A stretch of DNA of 64,000 nucleotides from WHSW01 sp963777775 (GTDB lineage Bacteria > Actinomycetota > Thermoleophilia > Solirubrobacterales > 70-9), in contig CAVZRL010000009.1 in NCBI GenBank assembly GCA_963777775.1, positions 310,001-374,000 on the forward strand, read 5' to 3'. Below, one piece after another: positions 24,793-33,780 of this stretch (position 1 is the first letter of the stretch; each line of letters starts with the position of its first letter). The notes under the pieces were generated by a model. It had not been told where the DNA came from. It did no database searches and was given only the letters and a program-made list of their open reading frames with translations. The translations under genes were made by a program, and so were the position numbers.

Positions 24793-26292
24793 CTACAGCT
24801 CCGCCAGCACCTCCGCGGCCGCCCGCTGGCCGGACTCGACCGCGCCGTCCATGTAGCCGGCCCAGGCGGTCGCGGTCTCGGTGCCGGCCCAATGCACCCG
24901 GCCGGCTGGTCGGCGCAGCTCGTCTCCCCAGCCGAGCAGTGCGCCCGGCGGCATGTAGCCCGCGTAGCACCCCCGGCTCCAGGGGTCGTCGGCCCATGCC
25001 TTGTCGACATAGCCGATCACGTCCGTGCGCGCCCGCGAACCGAAGTAGCGCTCGAACGAGCCGATCACCGCCTCGGCGCGCTCCTGCTTGGAGGCGGCCA
25101 CATACCGGCGTGCCGCGCTGCCCTCGATGAACCCGAGCAGGACCCCGGGGGAGCCGTCCGCGGGCGTGTTGTCGAAGGTCAGGTTGACCGGCCCGACGTT
25201 GCTGGTCGCCATCCCCGAGAGGCCATCCGCGCGCCAGAACGGCGTCTCATAGACGGCCATGCACTTGATCACCTGACCCATCGGGACGCGCTGCTGAAGC
25301 TGCGCGCGCTGGGCCGATAGCCGCGGACGGAACTCGATCCGGTCGATCAGGGCAGGCGCCAAGGCGACGATCACCTGCTTGGCGATCCAGGTCTCGTCGC
25401 GGGCCCGGACCTCGACCGATCCCTTGCGCTGGCGAATCGAGTGGACGGGCTGCTCGAGCCGGACCCGCTTGCCGAGCTGGCTCGCCATTCGCAGCGCGAT
25501 CAGTTGCGCGCCGCCGACGATCCTGCTGTCCTGGGCGCCGCCCGCGGTGTCGATCAGGTGGTTGAAGCTGCCCGCGGTTGCGGTGTAGAAGAGGGCGAAG
25601 AGCAGCGAGACGTCGGCGGGCTCGGTCGCGAACACCGACGCGAAAGCGAGGTCGGCGAGGTCGCGCGCCTCGGGGTCGGTGACGTTGGCGAGCTTCCAGG
25701 TCTCGAACGTCTGCGAGTCCCATTCGACCGCGCGGGGCGCGTCCTGGGGCGCGTCGACGGGCACCTCGGCCGCCATCTCGTCGATCCCGGCGATGAACTG
25801 GGCGACCTCGACCAGGGCCGCGGTCGAGACGGGCGGGATCGTCCCGGTGTAGGTCTGCGTCACCCCGTCGCGGTAGTAGACGTTCTCGCCCTCGACGTAG
25901 GTCTTGAACGTTTCGAGCCCGAGCTCGCCGATCAGCGCCAGGACCCGATCCTGGTCGGGTCCGACCCACTGGCCGCCGATCTCGACCTGCTCGTCGCCGG
26001 AGATCCCGACGTTCTTGATCCTGCCGCCGACCCGGTCGCGCGCCTCGAGCACGGCGACCGAGTGGCCCGCCGCGGCGACCTGTCTCGCCGCCGCCAACCC
26101 CGCGAACCCGCCGCCGATGACGACCACGTCGGCGCGTCGCCGATGCTTGGCGGCCGCGCTCGCGGCCAGCGGTCCGCTGACTGCGATCCCGCCGGTGGTC
26201 GCGGCAGCGCCGCCGAGCAGCCGGCGACGGCTGATCGAGGGCTCGCCGGAACCAACGGGCTGAGCGGCGTATTCGTCGGAGCTCGAATCCAC
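24793..26292 (-). CDS. Flavin monoamine oxidase family protein, Tat-exported
   Basis: About 499 residues. The twin-arginine signal (SRRRLLGGAAATTGG, Arg-Arg near 22-24) predicts folded export with FAD bound. The dinucleotide fold VVVIGGGFAGLAAARQ and the second FAD motif GGRIKNVGISG...GGQWVGPDQ are clear, as is the C-terminal GRVHWAGTETATAWAGYMDGA typical of monoamine and L-amino-acid oxidases. The amine substrate is unknown. GTG at 26292 fits the Tat signal; the longer frame overlaps the divergent cupin gene. Confidence 0.88.
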   Translation of the reverse strand: MDSSSDEYAAQPVGSGEPSISRRRLLGGAAATTGGIAVSGPLAASAAAKHRRRADVVVIGGGFAGLAAARQVAAAGHSVAVLEARDRVGGRIKNVGISGDEQVEIGGQWVGPDQDRVLALIGELGLETFKTYVEGENVYYRDGVTQTYTGTIPPVSTAALVEVAQFIAGIDEMAAEVPVDAPQDAPRAVEWDSQTFETWKLANVTDPEARDLADLAFASVFATEPADVSLLFALFYTATAGSFNHLIDTAGGAQDSRIVGGAQLIALRMASQLGKRVRLEQPVHSIRQRKGSVEVRARDETWIAKQVIVALAPALIDRIEFRPRLSAQRAQLQQRVPMGQVIKCMAVYETPFWRADGLSGMATSNVGPVNLTFDNTPADGSPGVLLGFIEGSAARRYVAASKQERAEAVIGSFERYFGSRARTDVIGYVDKAWADDPWSRGCYAGYMPPGALLGWGDELRRPAGRVHWAGTETATAWAGYMDGAVESGQRAAAEVLAEL

Positions 26293-26332
26293 CCCACGAC
26301 ACGTTAGGCGACCAGGCTGAGAGCATGCGATC

Positions 26333-26986
26333 GTGACCGCCGAACCGTCCGATCCACGGGTCCTCTCGTTGTTCGACGCGGAGGCTGTCGAGGTCGGAGC
26401 CGATTGCCTTCGCTGGGTACCGGTCCGGCGCTCGCTTGGGATCGGCGCCTTCGGGGTCAACGCCTACCGCGCCGACAGCGGCGAGGCGGTGATCGAGGAT
26501 CACGTCGAGTCGCCCGGCCAGGAGGAGCTCTACGTCGTGCTATGCGGCCGAGTCGAGTTCTCGGTTGGCGACGAGCGATCTCAACTCTCAGCCGGAGAAG
26601 CGATCTTCGTGGCCGAGCCCGAGGCCCGTCGAGGCGCCATCGCCCGCGAAGACGACACCGCCGTGCTGGCGATCGGCGGCTGGCGCGAGCAGCCGTATCA
26701 CTCCTTGCCATGGGAGCCGATCTACCTCTCGGACCGGGCGTTCAGGCGCAAGCAGTGGGCCGAGGCGGCGAGGATCCTCGAGCGCGAGGCCGCTGAGCAC
26801 CGCGGCAACCCCTTGCTCCGTTACCGCCTCGCCTGTTGTCTGACGCAGCTCGGCGACCGCGACGCCGCGCTCGCCGAGCTGCGCCCAGCGGTCGAGGCGA
26901 GACCGCAGCTGCTGGAGCGCGCCGACGACGATCCGCTGCTGAAGCCGCTGCGCGACCTGGAAGGCTGGGCAGCAGTCGGCCAGTGA
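26333..26986 (+). CDS. Cupin-domain protein with C-terminal TPR-like part
   Basis: 217 residues starting at GTG 26333. Residues about 35-115 form a cupin barrel (EAVIEDHVESPGQEELYVVLCGRVEFSVGD then LSAGEAIFVAEPEARRGA). From about 130 the sequence becomes helical with TPR-like repeats (KQWAEAARILEREAAEHRGN, LACCLTQLGDRDAALAELRPA). The role is unknown, perhaps ligand sensing or a scaffold. It is divergent from the amine oxidase. Confidence 0.72.
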   Translation: MTAEPSDPRVLSLFDAEAVEVGADCLRWVPVRRSLGIGAFGVNAYRADSGEAVIEDHVESPGQEELYVVLCGRVEFSVGDERSQLSAGEAIFVAEPEARRGAIAREDDTAVLAIGGWREQPYHSLPWEPIYLSDRAFRRKQWAEAARILEREAAEHRGNPLLRYRLACCLTQLGDRDAALAELRPAVEARPQLLERADDDPLLKPLRDLEGWAAVGQ

Positions 26987-26988
26987 AG

Positions 26989-27077
26989 CGGAGAGGGCGG
27001 GATTCGAACCCGCGAGAGAGCTTGCGCCCCCTACTCGCTTAGCAGGCGAGTGCCTTCAGCCACTCGGCCACCTCTCC
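26989..27077 (-). tRNA. tRNA-Ser (anticodon GCT)
   Basis: The minus strand folds as an 89-nt class II tRNA: acceptor GGAGAGG/CCTCTCC, D-arm TGGCCGAGTGGCTGAAGGC, anticodon stem-loop CTCGCCTGCTAAGCGAG (anticodon GCT), a long variable arm, and T-arm GGGTTCGAATCCC. Discriminator is G and no CCA is encoded. Confidence 0.97.
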
Positions 27078-27122
27078 GGGCACGGCTCGATTCTAGATCG
27101 GGCCAGATACGCTCGCTCGCCC

Positions 27123-28367
27123 GTGAGCTCGCCGCCCGAGAGCATCGACCGCGAGGCGCTGAAGGCGCGCTACGACTCGATCCTCGCCGGTGTCACGCCG
27201 CCGTTCGCCTTCGTCGACCTCGATGCGCTGGTGCGCAACGCCGGCCGCTTGCTCGAGCAGGCGGGCGGGCTGCCGATCCGGGTCGCGTCGAAGTCGATCC
27301 GCTCGACCGCGGTCCTGAGCCGGGTGCTCGACCTCGACCCCGGCTTTCGCGGGGTGCTCGCCTACACGGTGCCCGAGGCGCTTCACCTCGCCGAGACCGG
27401 ACTGGAGAACGTCGTCGTCGCCTACCCGTCGGTCGACCGCGCGGCGATCGCCCGGGTCGCCCGGCTCGCCGCCGAGCGGCCCGAGCGCGCTCCGGTGCTG
27501 ATGGTCGACGACCGACCGCACCTCGACCTGATCGAGGGCGCTATCGGCAGCGGCCCGACCGAGCTCGGAGTCTGCCTCGACGTCGACCTGGGCTGGTGGC
27601 CGCTCGGCGGACGGTTGGCCCGGGTGGGCCCGAAGCGCTCCCCGGTCCACGACGCCGAGCGGGCGCGCCGAATGTCGGCGGAGATCGAGGACCGCCCTGG
27701 GACCATGCTCGCCGGCCTGATGGCCTACGAGGGCCAGATCGCCGGCGTCGGCGACCGGATCCAAGGGCGTCCGCTGCGCAGCGGCGCGATACGCGCGATG
27801 CAGGAGGCCTCGGAGCGCGAGATCCGCCGCCGGCTGCCGGGGATCATCGCCGCCGTGCGCGAGTCACTCGCCGAGCGCGGCCGGCGGCTGGAGTTCGTCA
27901 ACGGCGGCGGGACCGGGAGCCTGGCGCGAACCGCGGCGGCCGGGATCGTCGACGAGCTGACCGCGGGCTCGGGCTTCTATGCCCCGGCCCTGTTTGACCA
28001 CTACCGCTCGCTGGAGCTCGAGCCGGCGGCCTTCTTCTGCTTGCCGGTCGTCCGCCGCCCGGTAGGGGGCATCGCGACCTTGCTCGGCGGCGGCTATCTC
28101 GCCTCGGGCACCGGCTCGGGGGATCGCCTACCCGAGCCCTACTTGCCGGGCGGCCTGCGCCTCGACCGTGAGGAGGGCGCCGGGGAGGTGCAGACGCCAC
28201 TGCTCGGTGCGGCCGCCCACCGGCTGCGGATCGGCGATCGCGTCTACCTCCGCCATGCCAAGGCCGGGGAGCTGTGCGAGCGATTCAACTCGCTGCACCT
28301 GATCGAGGGCGAGACGGTGGTGGACGAGGTGCCGACCTACCGCGGCGAAGGCAAGGCGTTTCTTTGA
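27123..28367 (+). CDS. Amino acid deaminase/aldolase (alanine-racemase-fold, PLP)
   Basis: 414 residues, PLP-dependent, fold type III. The Schiff-base lysine lies in RVASKSIRS (residue 58). DLDLGW-like CLDVDLGWWPLGGR, GLMAYEGQIAGVGD and FVNGGGTGSL complete the TIM barrel and phosphate-binding loop, and the C-terminus forms the beta domain of D-threonine aldolase/D-serine dehydratase-like proteins. The exact D-amino-acid substrate is unknown. GTG start at 27123. Confidence 0.82.
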   Translation: MSSPPESIDREALKARYDSILAGVTPPFAFVDLDALVRNAGRLLEQAGGLPIRVASKSIRSTAVLSRVLDLDPGFRGVLAYTVPEALHLAETGLENVVVAYPSVDRAAIARVARLAAERPERAPVLMVDDRPHLDLIEGAIGSGPTELGVCLDVDLGWWPLGGRLARVGPKRSPVHDAERARRMSAEIEDRPGTMLAGLMAYEGQIAGVGDRIQGRPLRSGAIRAMQEASEREIRRRLPGIIAAVRESLAERGRRLEFVNGGGTGSLARTAAAGIVDELTAGSGFYAPALFDHYRSLELEPAAFFCLPVVRRPVGGIATLLGGGYLASGTGSGDRLPEPYLPGGLRLDREEGAGEVQTPLLGAAAHRLRIGDRVYLRHAKAGELCERFNSLHLIEGETVVDEVPTYRGEGKAFL

Positions 28368-28368
28368 A

Positions 28369-28448
28369 CCGTTTGTCCGTTCTGCACGAATCAACCTCCG
28401 AACACGTCAACCCGGTCCCGGCGCACGGTTGCCGGCACCGACAAACGG
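28369..28448 (+). promoter_or_regulatory. Leader inverted repeat reaching into the ribosome-binding site
   Basis: CCGTTTGTC (28369-28377) and GACAAACGG (28440-28448) are perfectly complementary 9-base arms 62 bases apart, between the deaminase stop and the DUF4394 start. The right arm covers the first two bases of the GGAGG ribosome site (28447-28451, ATG at 28458), so pairing in RNA could partly mask it. No control has been shown. Confidence 0.35.
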
Positions 28449-28457
28449 AGGTGAAGG

Positions 28458-29396
28458 ATGAAGACCTCGGCCAGATGGCTACTCGCGCTCGCGTTCGGCG
28501 CCGCGCTGGTGATCACCGCACCGCTCGCCCTCGCGGGGAATGGCAGCCATGGCGCAGGTGCCGACCGCACCGCAAACAGCGCCCACGATCGTGGGTGCGA
28601 GGACGGCAGCGCTGATCGCAACCGGAAGATCGGCTTGCACGGCGATCTCGACGTCGTTGGTCTGACCAGCAACCAGCGTCTGATCTGCTTCCAGGAGGAC
28701 GACCCGCGCGCCGCCGAGAAGATCGGCAAGGTCCGAGGCCTGAACGGCGACGACCGACTGGTCGGCATCGACTATCGGCCTGCAACCGGTGACCTCTACG
28801 GGCTCGGTAACAACGGCGGCGTCTACGTGGTCGACGACGAGAGCGCCCAGGTGACGCTCCGGTCGCGACTCAGCGTCCCCCTCGACGGGGAGGCGTTCGG
28901 GGTCGACTTCAACCCGACCGTCGACCGGCTGCGGATCGTCAGTGACACGGGCCAGAACCTGCGTGACAACGTCGATGCGGACGGCGACACGCTCACCGAC
29001 ACGACGCTCAGCTACCCGGGGCCACCGCCGATGACCGCCATCGGTGTCACCGGAGCCGCGTACACCAACAACGACGCGGACCCGAACACGGCAACCACGC
29101 TCTACGACATCGACTCGATGCTCGACCAGACGGTGATCCAGTCGCCGGCAAACTCCGGCCTGCTGGCAGCGACCGGCAAGCTCGGTGTCGACACCGGACC
29201 GTCGGTCGGGTTCGACATCTACAGCTCGGTCCGCAACGGCACCACGGTCGACGTCAAGGGCCTTGCCGCCCTGACGGTCGGCGACCGGAGCCGTTTCTAC
29301 GAGATCACCCTGTTCAACGGACGGGCGAGCTCACAGGGAGCGTTCTCGCCCCGGCACGAGGTGATCGGGATCGCGATCCCGCTCAACCAGCGCTAG
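28458..29396 (+). CDS. Secreted DUF4394 protein
   Basis: 312 residues with a Sec signal (LLALAFGAALVITAPLALA, cleavage near 26). The mature protein has the DUF4394 signature in order: LVGIDYRPATGDLYGLGNNGGVY, FGVDFNPTVDRLRIVSDTGQNLR, and GAAYTNNDADPNTATTLYDID. These repeats suggest a beta-propeller-like fold. Function is unknown. The ATG has a strong site, GGAGGTGAAGG. Confidence 0.85.
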   Translation: MKTSARWLLALAFGAALVITAPLALAGNGSHGAGADRTANSAHDRGCEDGSADRNRKIGLHGDLDVVGLTSNQRLICFQEDDPRAAEKIGKVRGLNGDDRLVGIDYRPATGDLYGLGNNGGVYVVDDESAQVTLRSRLSVPLDGEAFGVDFNPTVDRLRIVSDTGQNLRDNVDADGDTLTDTTLSYPGPPPMTAIGVTGAAYTNNDADPNTATTLYDIDSMLDQTVIQSPANSGLLAATGKLGVDTGPSVGFDIYSSVRNGTTVDVKGLAALTVGDRSRFYEITLFNGRASSQGAFSPRHEVIGIAIPLNQR

Positions 29397-29415
29397 GCAG
29401 CCCAGGAGAACGGAT

Positions 29416-29445
29416 GCGAAGGGCCGGTGACCGCCGGCCCTTCGC
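29416..29445. terminator. Hairpin between convergent genes
   Basis: GCGAAGGGCCGG-TGACCG-CCGGCCCTTCGC is a perfect 12-bp stem with a 6-base loop, lying between the DUF4394 stop (29396) and the convergent oxidase stop (29457). It can serve both strands. There is no T-run, so it is a strong stem rather than a classical intrinsic terminator. Confidence 0.6.
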
Positions 29446-29456
29446 GCTGCTTCCGG

Positions 29457-30764
29457 TCACGCCCTCGGAGCGACGGCGCCGAGCACGCGGTCCGTATGGG
29501 CGTTCGCGAACCGTCCCTCCGGATCGAGCCGCGCACGCAGGGTTTGGAACTCGGCCCAGCGCGGGTACCGCGGAGCCAGGGTCTCAGCGGTTTGGAAGTG
29601 GCGCTTGCCCCAGTGCGGGCGGCCGCCGTAGGAGTCCATGATCCGTTCGACCGCGCGGAAGTAGTTCTCCCAGTCCAGGCGCGGGTCCTGGTGCACGGCG
29701 ACGTAGCAGGTGTCGCGGCCGTGGGCGGAGCTGAGGGTGACGTCGTCGGAGGGCACAAACCGGACCTCGATCGGAAACGCGACCCCGAGCTCAGGGCGGG
29801 CCGCGCACTCGAGCACCCGGCGAACGGCCTCGGCCGCGTGCTCGCGAGGGATCCCGTACTCCATCTCGGTGAACTTGATGCGCCGCTCGCTGGGGAAGAC
29901 GCGGTGGCTGCAGTCGACCTTTCTCGAGCGGCCGACTCCCTTTGCGGCGATCCGCGCCAGTCGCGGGGCGTGTGAGGGAAGGGCACGGCAGGTGAGCGCG
30001 AACGCCCGCCCGAGCCCGTTCTCGATCATCACCTCCCGGGCGTAGACGAAAGCCGGCGGGCGCGGGCGCGGCGGCTCGTCTGCGCGCCTCGTCTCCTTGC
30101 ACAGCGCTGCCTCGGTGTGCGGGAAGACGAAGAACTCGAAGTGGTCGCTGGCCCGGTTGAGCTCGTCGAGGCGGCCCAGCGTCTCGGCAAGCGGCCTCGG
30201 CCCGTCCCGCCGGTCGAGGGTGAACGCCGGCACCACCCGCAGCGTCACCGCGTAGATCAACCCGAGCGCCCCGAGGCCGATCCGCGCCGCAGCCAGAGCA
30301 TCCGGCTGGTCGGCCGAAAGCTCGAGAGCGCTGCCGTCGGCAAGCACCAGGTCGACCGCCTCGACCTGGGCCGAGAGGCTCGGGAGGCGCTCGCCGGTCC
30401 CGTGGGTCCCGGTCGAGATCGCCCCAGCGAGCGACTGGCGGTCGATGTCGCCGAGGTTCTCGAGCGCGAGGCCGAGCTGGTCGAGGCGGTGGTTGAGCGC
30501 CCGCAGGCCGATCCCGGCCTCGACCTTGACCCTGGCCGCAGCGCGATCGACCTCGAGCACCCGGTCGAGGCGGTCGAGGCGGACCATCAACCCGTCGGTG
30601 AGGGCAGCATCGCTGAACGAGTGGCCGGATGCCGAGGCGCGCACAGCGAGCCCCCGCTCGCCCGCGCGGCGTACGAGCTCAGACAGCTCCTCGCGAGTGC
30701 GAGGATGCTCGATCGCGACCGGAGAGCAGCGCTGGTCGCCGGCCCAGTTGCGCCACTCCGCCAT
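29457..30764 (-). CDS. D-arabinono-1,4-lactone oxidase family FAD-binding protein
   Basis: 435 residues. The N-terminal FAD_binding_4 (PCMH) domain has VRASASGHSFSDAALTDG and LENLGDIDRQSLAGAISTGTHGTG; the second motif holds the flavin region. The C-terminal ALO domain ends with GRPHWGKRHFQTAETL, the HWGK motif of aldonolactone oxidases. It oxidises a sugar lactone or related polyol; the substrate is not clear. ATG at 30764 follows an AT-richer stretch. It shares its upstream region with the divergent tRNA-Ser. Confidence 0.85.
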   Translation of the reverse strand: MAEWRNWAGDQRCSPVAIEHPRTREELSELVRRAGERGLAVRASASGHSFSDAALTDGLMVRLDRLDRVLEVDRAAARVKVEAGIGLRALNHRLDQLGLALENLGDIDRQSLAGAISTGTHGTGERLPSLSAQVEAVDLVLADGSALELSADQPDALAAARIGLGALGLIYAVTLRVVPAFTLDRRDGPRPLAETLGRLDELNRASDHFEFFVFPHTEAALCKETRRADEPPRPRPPAFVYAREVMIENGLGRAFALTCRALPSHAPRLARIAAKGVGRSRKVDCSHRVFPSERRIKFTEMEYGIPREHAAEAVRRVLECAARPELGVAFPIEVRFVPSDDVTLSSAHGRDTCYVAVHQDPRLDWENYFRAVERIMDSYGGRPHWGKRHFQTAETLAPRYPRWAEFQTLRARLDPEGRFANAHTDRVLGAVAPRA

Positions 30765-30816
30765 CGTGGGCAGCGTATTCGAGGGCCGCTGCCGTCAGAC
30801 TTGGGTGCGCCTTCCC

Positions 30817-30905
30817 GGAGGGGTGGCAGAGCGGTTGAATGCGGCGGCCTTGAAAGCCGTTGACCGGGTTAGCTCGGTCCGTGGGTTCGAATCCCACCCC
30901 CTCCG
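30817..30905 (+). tRNA. tRNA-Ser (anticodon TGA)
   Basis: An 89-nt class II tRNA: acceptor GGAGGGG/CCCCTCC, D-arm GTGGCAGAGCGGTTGAATGC, anticodon loop CTTGAAA (anticodon TGA), long variable arm, and T-arm GTGGGTTCGAATCCCAC. Discriminator G, no CCA encoded. Confidence 0.97.
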
Positions 30906-30951
30906 CTAGGTCGTGGACTGAGGACGGTCGCCGCGCGATACTGCGCGGGCG

Positions 30952-31347
30952 ATGTCTCAGGAGAACGTCGAAGCGATGCGTCGCTGGCTCGAAGCGATCA
31001 GCAGCGAGGACTTCGACGCCGCCATCGCGCTGGTCCATCCCGACATCGAGTTGGTGCCGCCGGGGGGTCAGCCGCCCTACAGCGGCGCCGAGAACCTGCG
31101 CCGCTGGATGCAGCCGGACGCATTTCAGCAGCAGACGGTCACACCGCTGGAGATCGTGGTCGCCGCAGAGAGGACGATCCTCACGAGACACCACCTCAAA
31201 GCCCAAGGGGCGAGTAGCGGGATCCAGCTGGAAGGCCACTCCTGGTCCGTCTGGACCTTTGACGAAGCCGGCTTGATCACGAGGATCGAGATCTACCTCG
31301 ACCGCGAGGCTGACAAGGCCCGCGAAGCCGCCGGGCTGTCGGAGTAG
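30952..31347 (+). CDS. SnoaL-like (NTF2-fold) protein
   Basis: 131 residues that begin MSQENVEAMRRWLEA, a very common opening of actinobacterial SnoaL-like proteins. VHPDIELVPPGG and WSVWTFDEAGLITRIEIYLDREADKAREAAGL complete the fold. Catalytic function is not predictable. It stands alone between tRNA-Ser and a membrane protein gene. Confidence 0.75.
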   Translation: MSQENVEAMRRWLEAISSEDFDAAIALVHPDIELVPPGGQPPYSGAENLRRWMQPDAFQQQTVTPLEIVVAAERTILTRHHLKAQGASSGIQLEGHSWSVWTFDEAGLITRIEIYLDREADKAREAAGLSE

Positions 31348-31468
31348 GAGCTCATCGACGTGGTCCGGCAGCTTCGCGCTCGATCAACCGGATGCTGTCG
31401 CTCGGCTATCGGGTGAAGCTAATCCGCGACAGGGATAGGGTTGGACTCCGCGCGATGGAGGAGTTGGT

Positions 31469-31945
31469 ATGACGGCGGAGGAATGGGCACTCGCAGCGTC
31501 TGTTTTCTTCTCGGGGCTCGCGTCTGGCCTCTTGGGGATGCTGACAACGATCATGCATCCGATGCTCGCCGCGATGGACGGCCGGGACTTCCGGAACTTC
31601 ATGGAAGCGTTCCTTCGATTCGCGAGGAAGTCCTGGTTCAACTATGCCTGGTCGCTCGGGATGGGCGTCGCGCCGTTCGTCGCGCTCGTGCTCCTCTGGG
31701 ACGATCCCAGCTCCATCTCGTTCGTGCTCACCGCGATCGGCCTCGGTGTTGTAGTCGTCGGTGTGTACATAGTCGCGAACGTGTGGAAGGAACCGCACTA
31801 CGACGTGATGTTGGCCTGGGATCCCGAGGCTATGCCAGCCGACTGGGAGGTGGGACAGCGGCGCTATTTCACGATCAACTGGATCCAGTTCGCGACGACC
31901 TGGGCGGCGTTCGCCCTGTTTCTGGTGGCTCTGGTCTCCCTCTAG
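31469..31945 (+). CDS. Four-helix membrane protein (DUF1772-like)
   Basis: 158 residues with four hydrophobic helices, roughly at 8-30, 60-78, 84-104 and 136-157. Its size and layout resemble DUF1772/anthrone-oxygenase-type membrane proteins (HPMLAAMDGRDFRNFMEAFLRFA), but the match is weak. The ATG is preceded by GAGGAG at a usable distance. Function unknown. Confidence 0.6.
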   Translation: MTAEEWALAASVFFSGLASGLLGMLTTIMHPMLAAMDGRDFRNFMEAFLRFARKSWFNYAWSLGMGVAPFVALVLLWDDPSSISFVLTAIGLGVVVVGVYIVANVWKEPHYDVMLAWDPEAMPADWEVGQRRYFTINWIQFATTWAAFALFLVALVSL

Positions 31946-32131
31946 GCGGCCGCAGGGCGCAGCGTGTGGCAATGAGGGTCCGGGCCGCCTAGATACGACG
32001 CGAGGACAAGTTCAAGGTCGTCGGACCGACGGCGGCGATCAGGTCTTGGCCGGCGAATATGCCGCCCGGCCGCCCGGCGACCTCGGGTCGGGCTTAGGCC
32101 GGGGTAGGACGCGCCACTAAGGCGTAAATCG

Positions 32132-32617
32132 TCAGTCCTCCCACTCCCGGTCCGGAGGACGCGTCTTGACCTCCTGGAGCAGCCACCCGTTGCCATCCGG
32201 GTCGCTGAACGAGGCATAAGTGAGGTAGGAGCGACGTTCCGGGTCCGGGCCCGGAGGGAACTCCCCGCCCTCCCTGTGGAACAGCTCGCTGACCTCGACG
32301 CCGCGGCTGATCAGGTCCTCACGTGCCGCGTCGATGTCGTCGACGACCAGCTCCAAGCGCTGAACGGAGCCAGGCTCGGCTGTGGTGAGGCCCGTCCCGA
32401 AATGTATCGAGCACGCCGAGTGGGGAGGCGTCAGCTGGACCCCCCGGACGTCGTCGCTGAAGGCGAAGTCGGCGTCCAGCCGCCATCCGAGGCCCTGGTA
32501 GAACCGTTTGGCCCGATCGACATCGGAGACGGGCAATGTCACGACCTCGAGCTTCATGTCGATGGTGCCCACTTCGGGCATCGCCGTCGTATCGGTGCTC
32601 TCGCCAGCGCTGCTCAT
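32132..32617 (-). CDS. VOC (glyoxalase/bleomycin-resistance) family protein
   Basis: About 161 residues of the vicinal-oxygen-chelate fold: VVTLPVSDVDRAKRFYQGLGWRLD, RLELVVDDIDAAREDLISRGVEV and SFSDPDGNGWLLQEV. The DPDGNGW motif supplies a typical metal-ligand region. ATG at 32617 has GGAGG 8 bases upstream. The reaction is unknown; actinobacterial members of this type are usually uncharacterised. Confidence 0.82.
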   Translation of the reverse strand: MSSAGESTDTTAMPEVGTIDMKLEVVTLPVSDVDRAKRFYQGLGWRLDADFAFSDDVRGVQLTPPHSACSIHFGTGLTTAEPGSVQRLELVVDDIDAAREDLISRGVEVSELFHREGGEFPPGPDPERRSYLTYASFSDPDGNGWLLQEVKTRPPDREWED

Positions 32618-32842
32618 GTTGACCTCCGTTCCCGTTCGGGGCTGGTCGGCAAATCCGGCGTCCGCCGGAAAGCCGAGCCTCCCACCGGGGAAGGGGTGAG
32701 TCAACCGGAGTGGGGGAACGTGAACCGGTACTGCTTTGCAGATATGGGGATGGTCCCGCATCTCCTACAAAGCGACGGTCGCGATTCCGCCTCACACACA
32801 AGCAGCCCTGACGAGTCGCCGTACGGCTATCACTTCTTGGCG

Positions 32843-33736
32843 ATGAGCCAGCATGCAGGCGCGCTCGTTCGGGCTCAGGCGCAGGTCGCGGCGGTGCGCG
32901 ACGATCCTGCGGGGCGTCTTGCGTTGATGGCGCGGGTGTTCCACGGGCCGACGGGTCGCGCGCCGCGACACCTGCCGTTCCGGCATGCGGCGTTGTCGTT
33001 CATGCGCTGGCAGGCGCGCCGCGGTGTGCTCGATCCGCTCGACGCGTCACCGCCCGGCAGCGCGTGGTGGCGGGGGGTCAACGAGCGACTGCTGCGGGAT
33101 GGGTGCGAAACAGTCGCGCTCCTCGGTGGCCTGGCCGGACAGCCGTCGTCGCAATCCGTGCGCCTCTGGCTGGAGTTCGCCGCGAGACCGACGGGGCGTA
33201 ACTGGTACCGGTCACACAACGCGAGCATTGTGGGCGGCTACCTAGAGCATCGGGGGCTCGCCGATGCGGAGAGCGCACCGGAGCGCTTCTTCATGAACGT
33301 CGCGCTGGTGCGCGTGCTTTACGCGCACGCACTCGTCGCCGAGCCGCACCTGGCGCTGGGGCGGTTGGCTCCGCTCGGCCGCCTGGTCGGAGATCCGCGG
33401 CTCGGGATGGCAGGGGTGTTCCTCTCACTCAGACGCGTGCTCCCGAACCGCTATCCACTCGACAGCGACGTCGAGCGCTATATCGCCCAGGAGCAGCGTC
33501 TAGGCCGGATGCTCGACTACGCGGTGATCGTCCCGCGCCTGCAACGCCTGTACGCGTGGTCCGCCAAGGAGCTCGCCGAACCGCGCCTGCTCGAGCTGAT
33601 TCGCGACGGCAACCCGATCTACGCCTGGCCTTTCGAGCAACGACACGTGTGGCGCTCTCGGCACATGCCGTTCGCAGCCCGTGCACTTGCACGTGTCACA
33701 CGTCCGTCGAGGCAGACGCGGGCGTTCCCTGCCTGA
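32843..33736 (+). CDS. Uncharacterised 297-residue protein
   Basis: A soluble, Arg/Leu-rich, mostly helical protein with no signal peptide and no motif I can name. Recognisable stretches are FRHAALSFMRWQARRGVLDPLD, LLGGLAGQPSSQSVRLWLEFA and the C-terminal AWPFEQRHVW. The open frame extends far upstream, but the region before 32843 is lower in GC and antisense to the VOC gene, so ATG 32843 is taken (ATG 32744 is possible). The final Arg-rich tail may be disordered. Stands alone. Confidence 0.55.
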   Translation: MSQHAGALVRAQAQVAAVRDDPAGRLALMARVFHGPTGRAPRHLPFRHAALSFMRWQARRGVLDPLDASPPGSAWWRGVNERLLRDGCETVALLGGLAGQPSSQSVRLWLEFAARPTGRNWYRSHNASIVGGYLEHRGLADAESAPERFFMNVALVRVLYAHALVAEPHLALGRLAPLGRLVGDPRLGMAGVFLSLRRVLPNRYPLDSDVERYIAQEQRLGRMLDYAVIVPRLQRLYAWSAKELAEPRLLELIRDGNPIYAWPFEQRHVWRSRHMPFAARALARVTRPSRQTRAFPA

Positions 33737-33780
33737 GCTGCGCCCACGGTCGTAGCACGTCGTGCGCCAAGGACCGTGCG

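Noticed and set aside
32276..32842. Upstream extension of the orphan 297-residue gene
   Set aside because: It is antisense to the VOC gene and its composition changes at about 32700; the start at 32843 is better.
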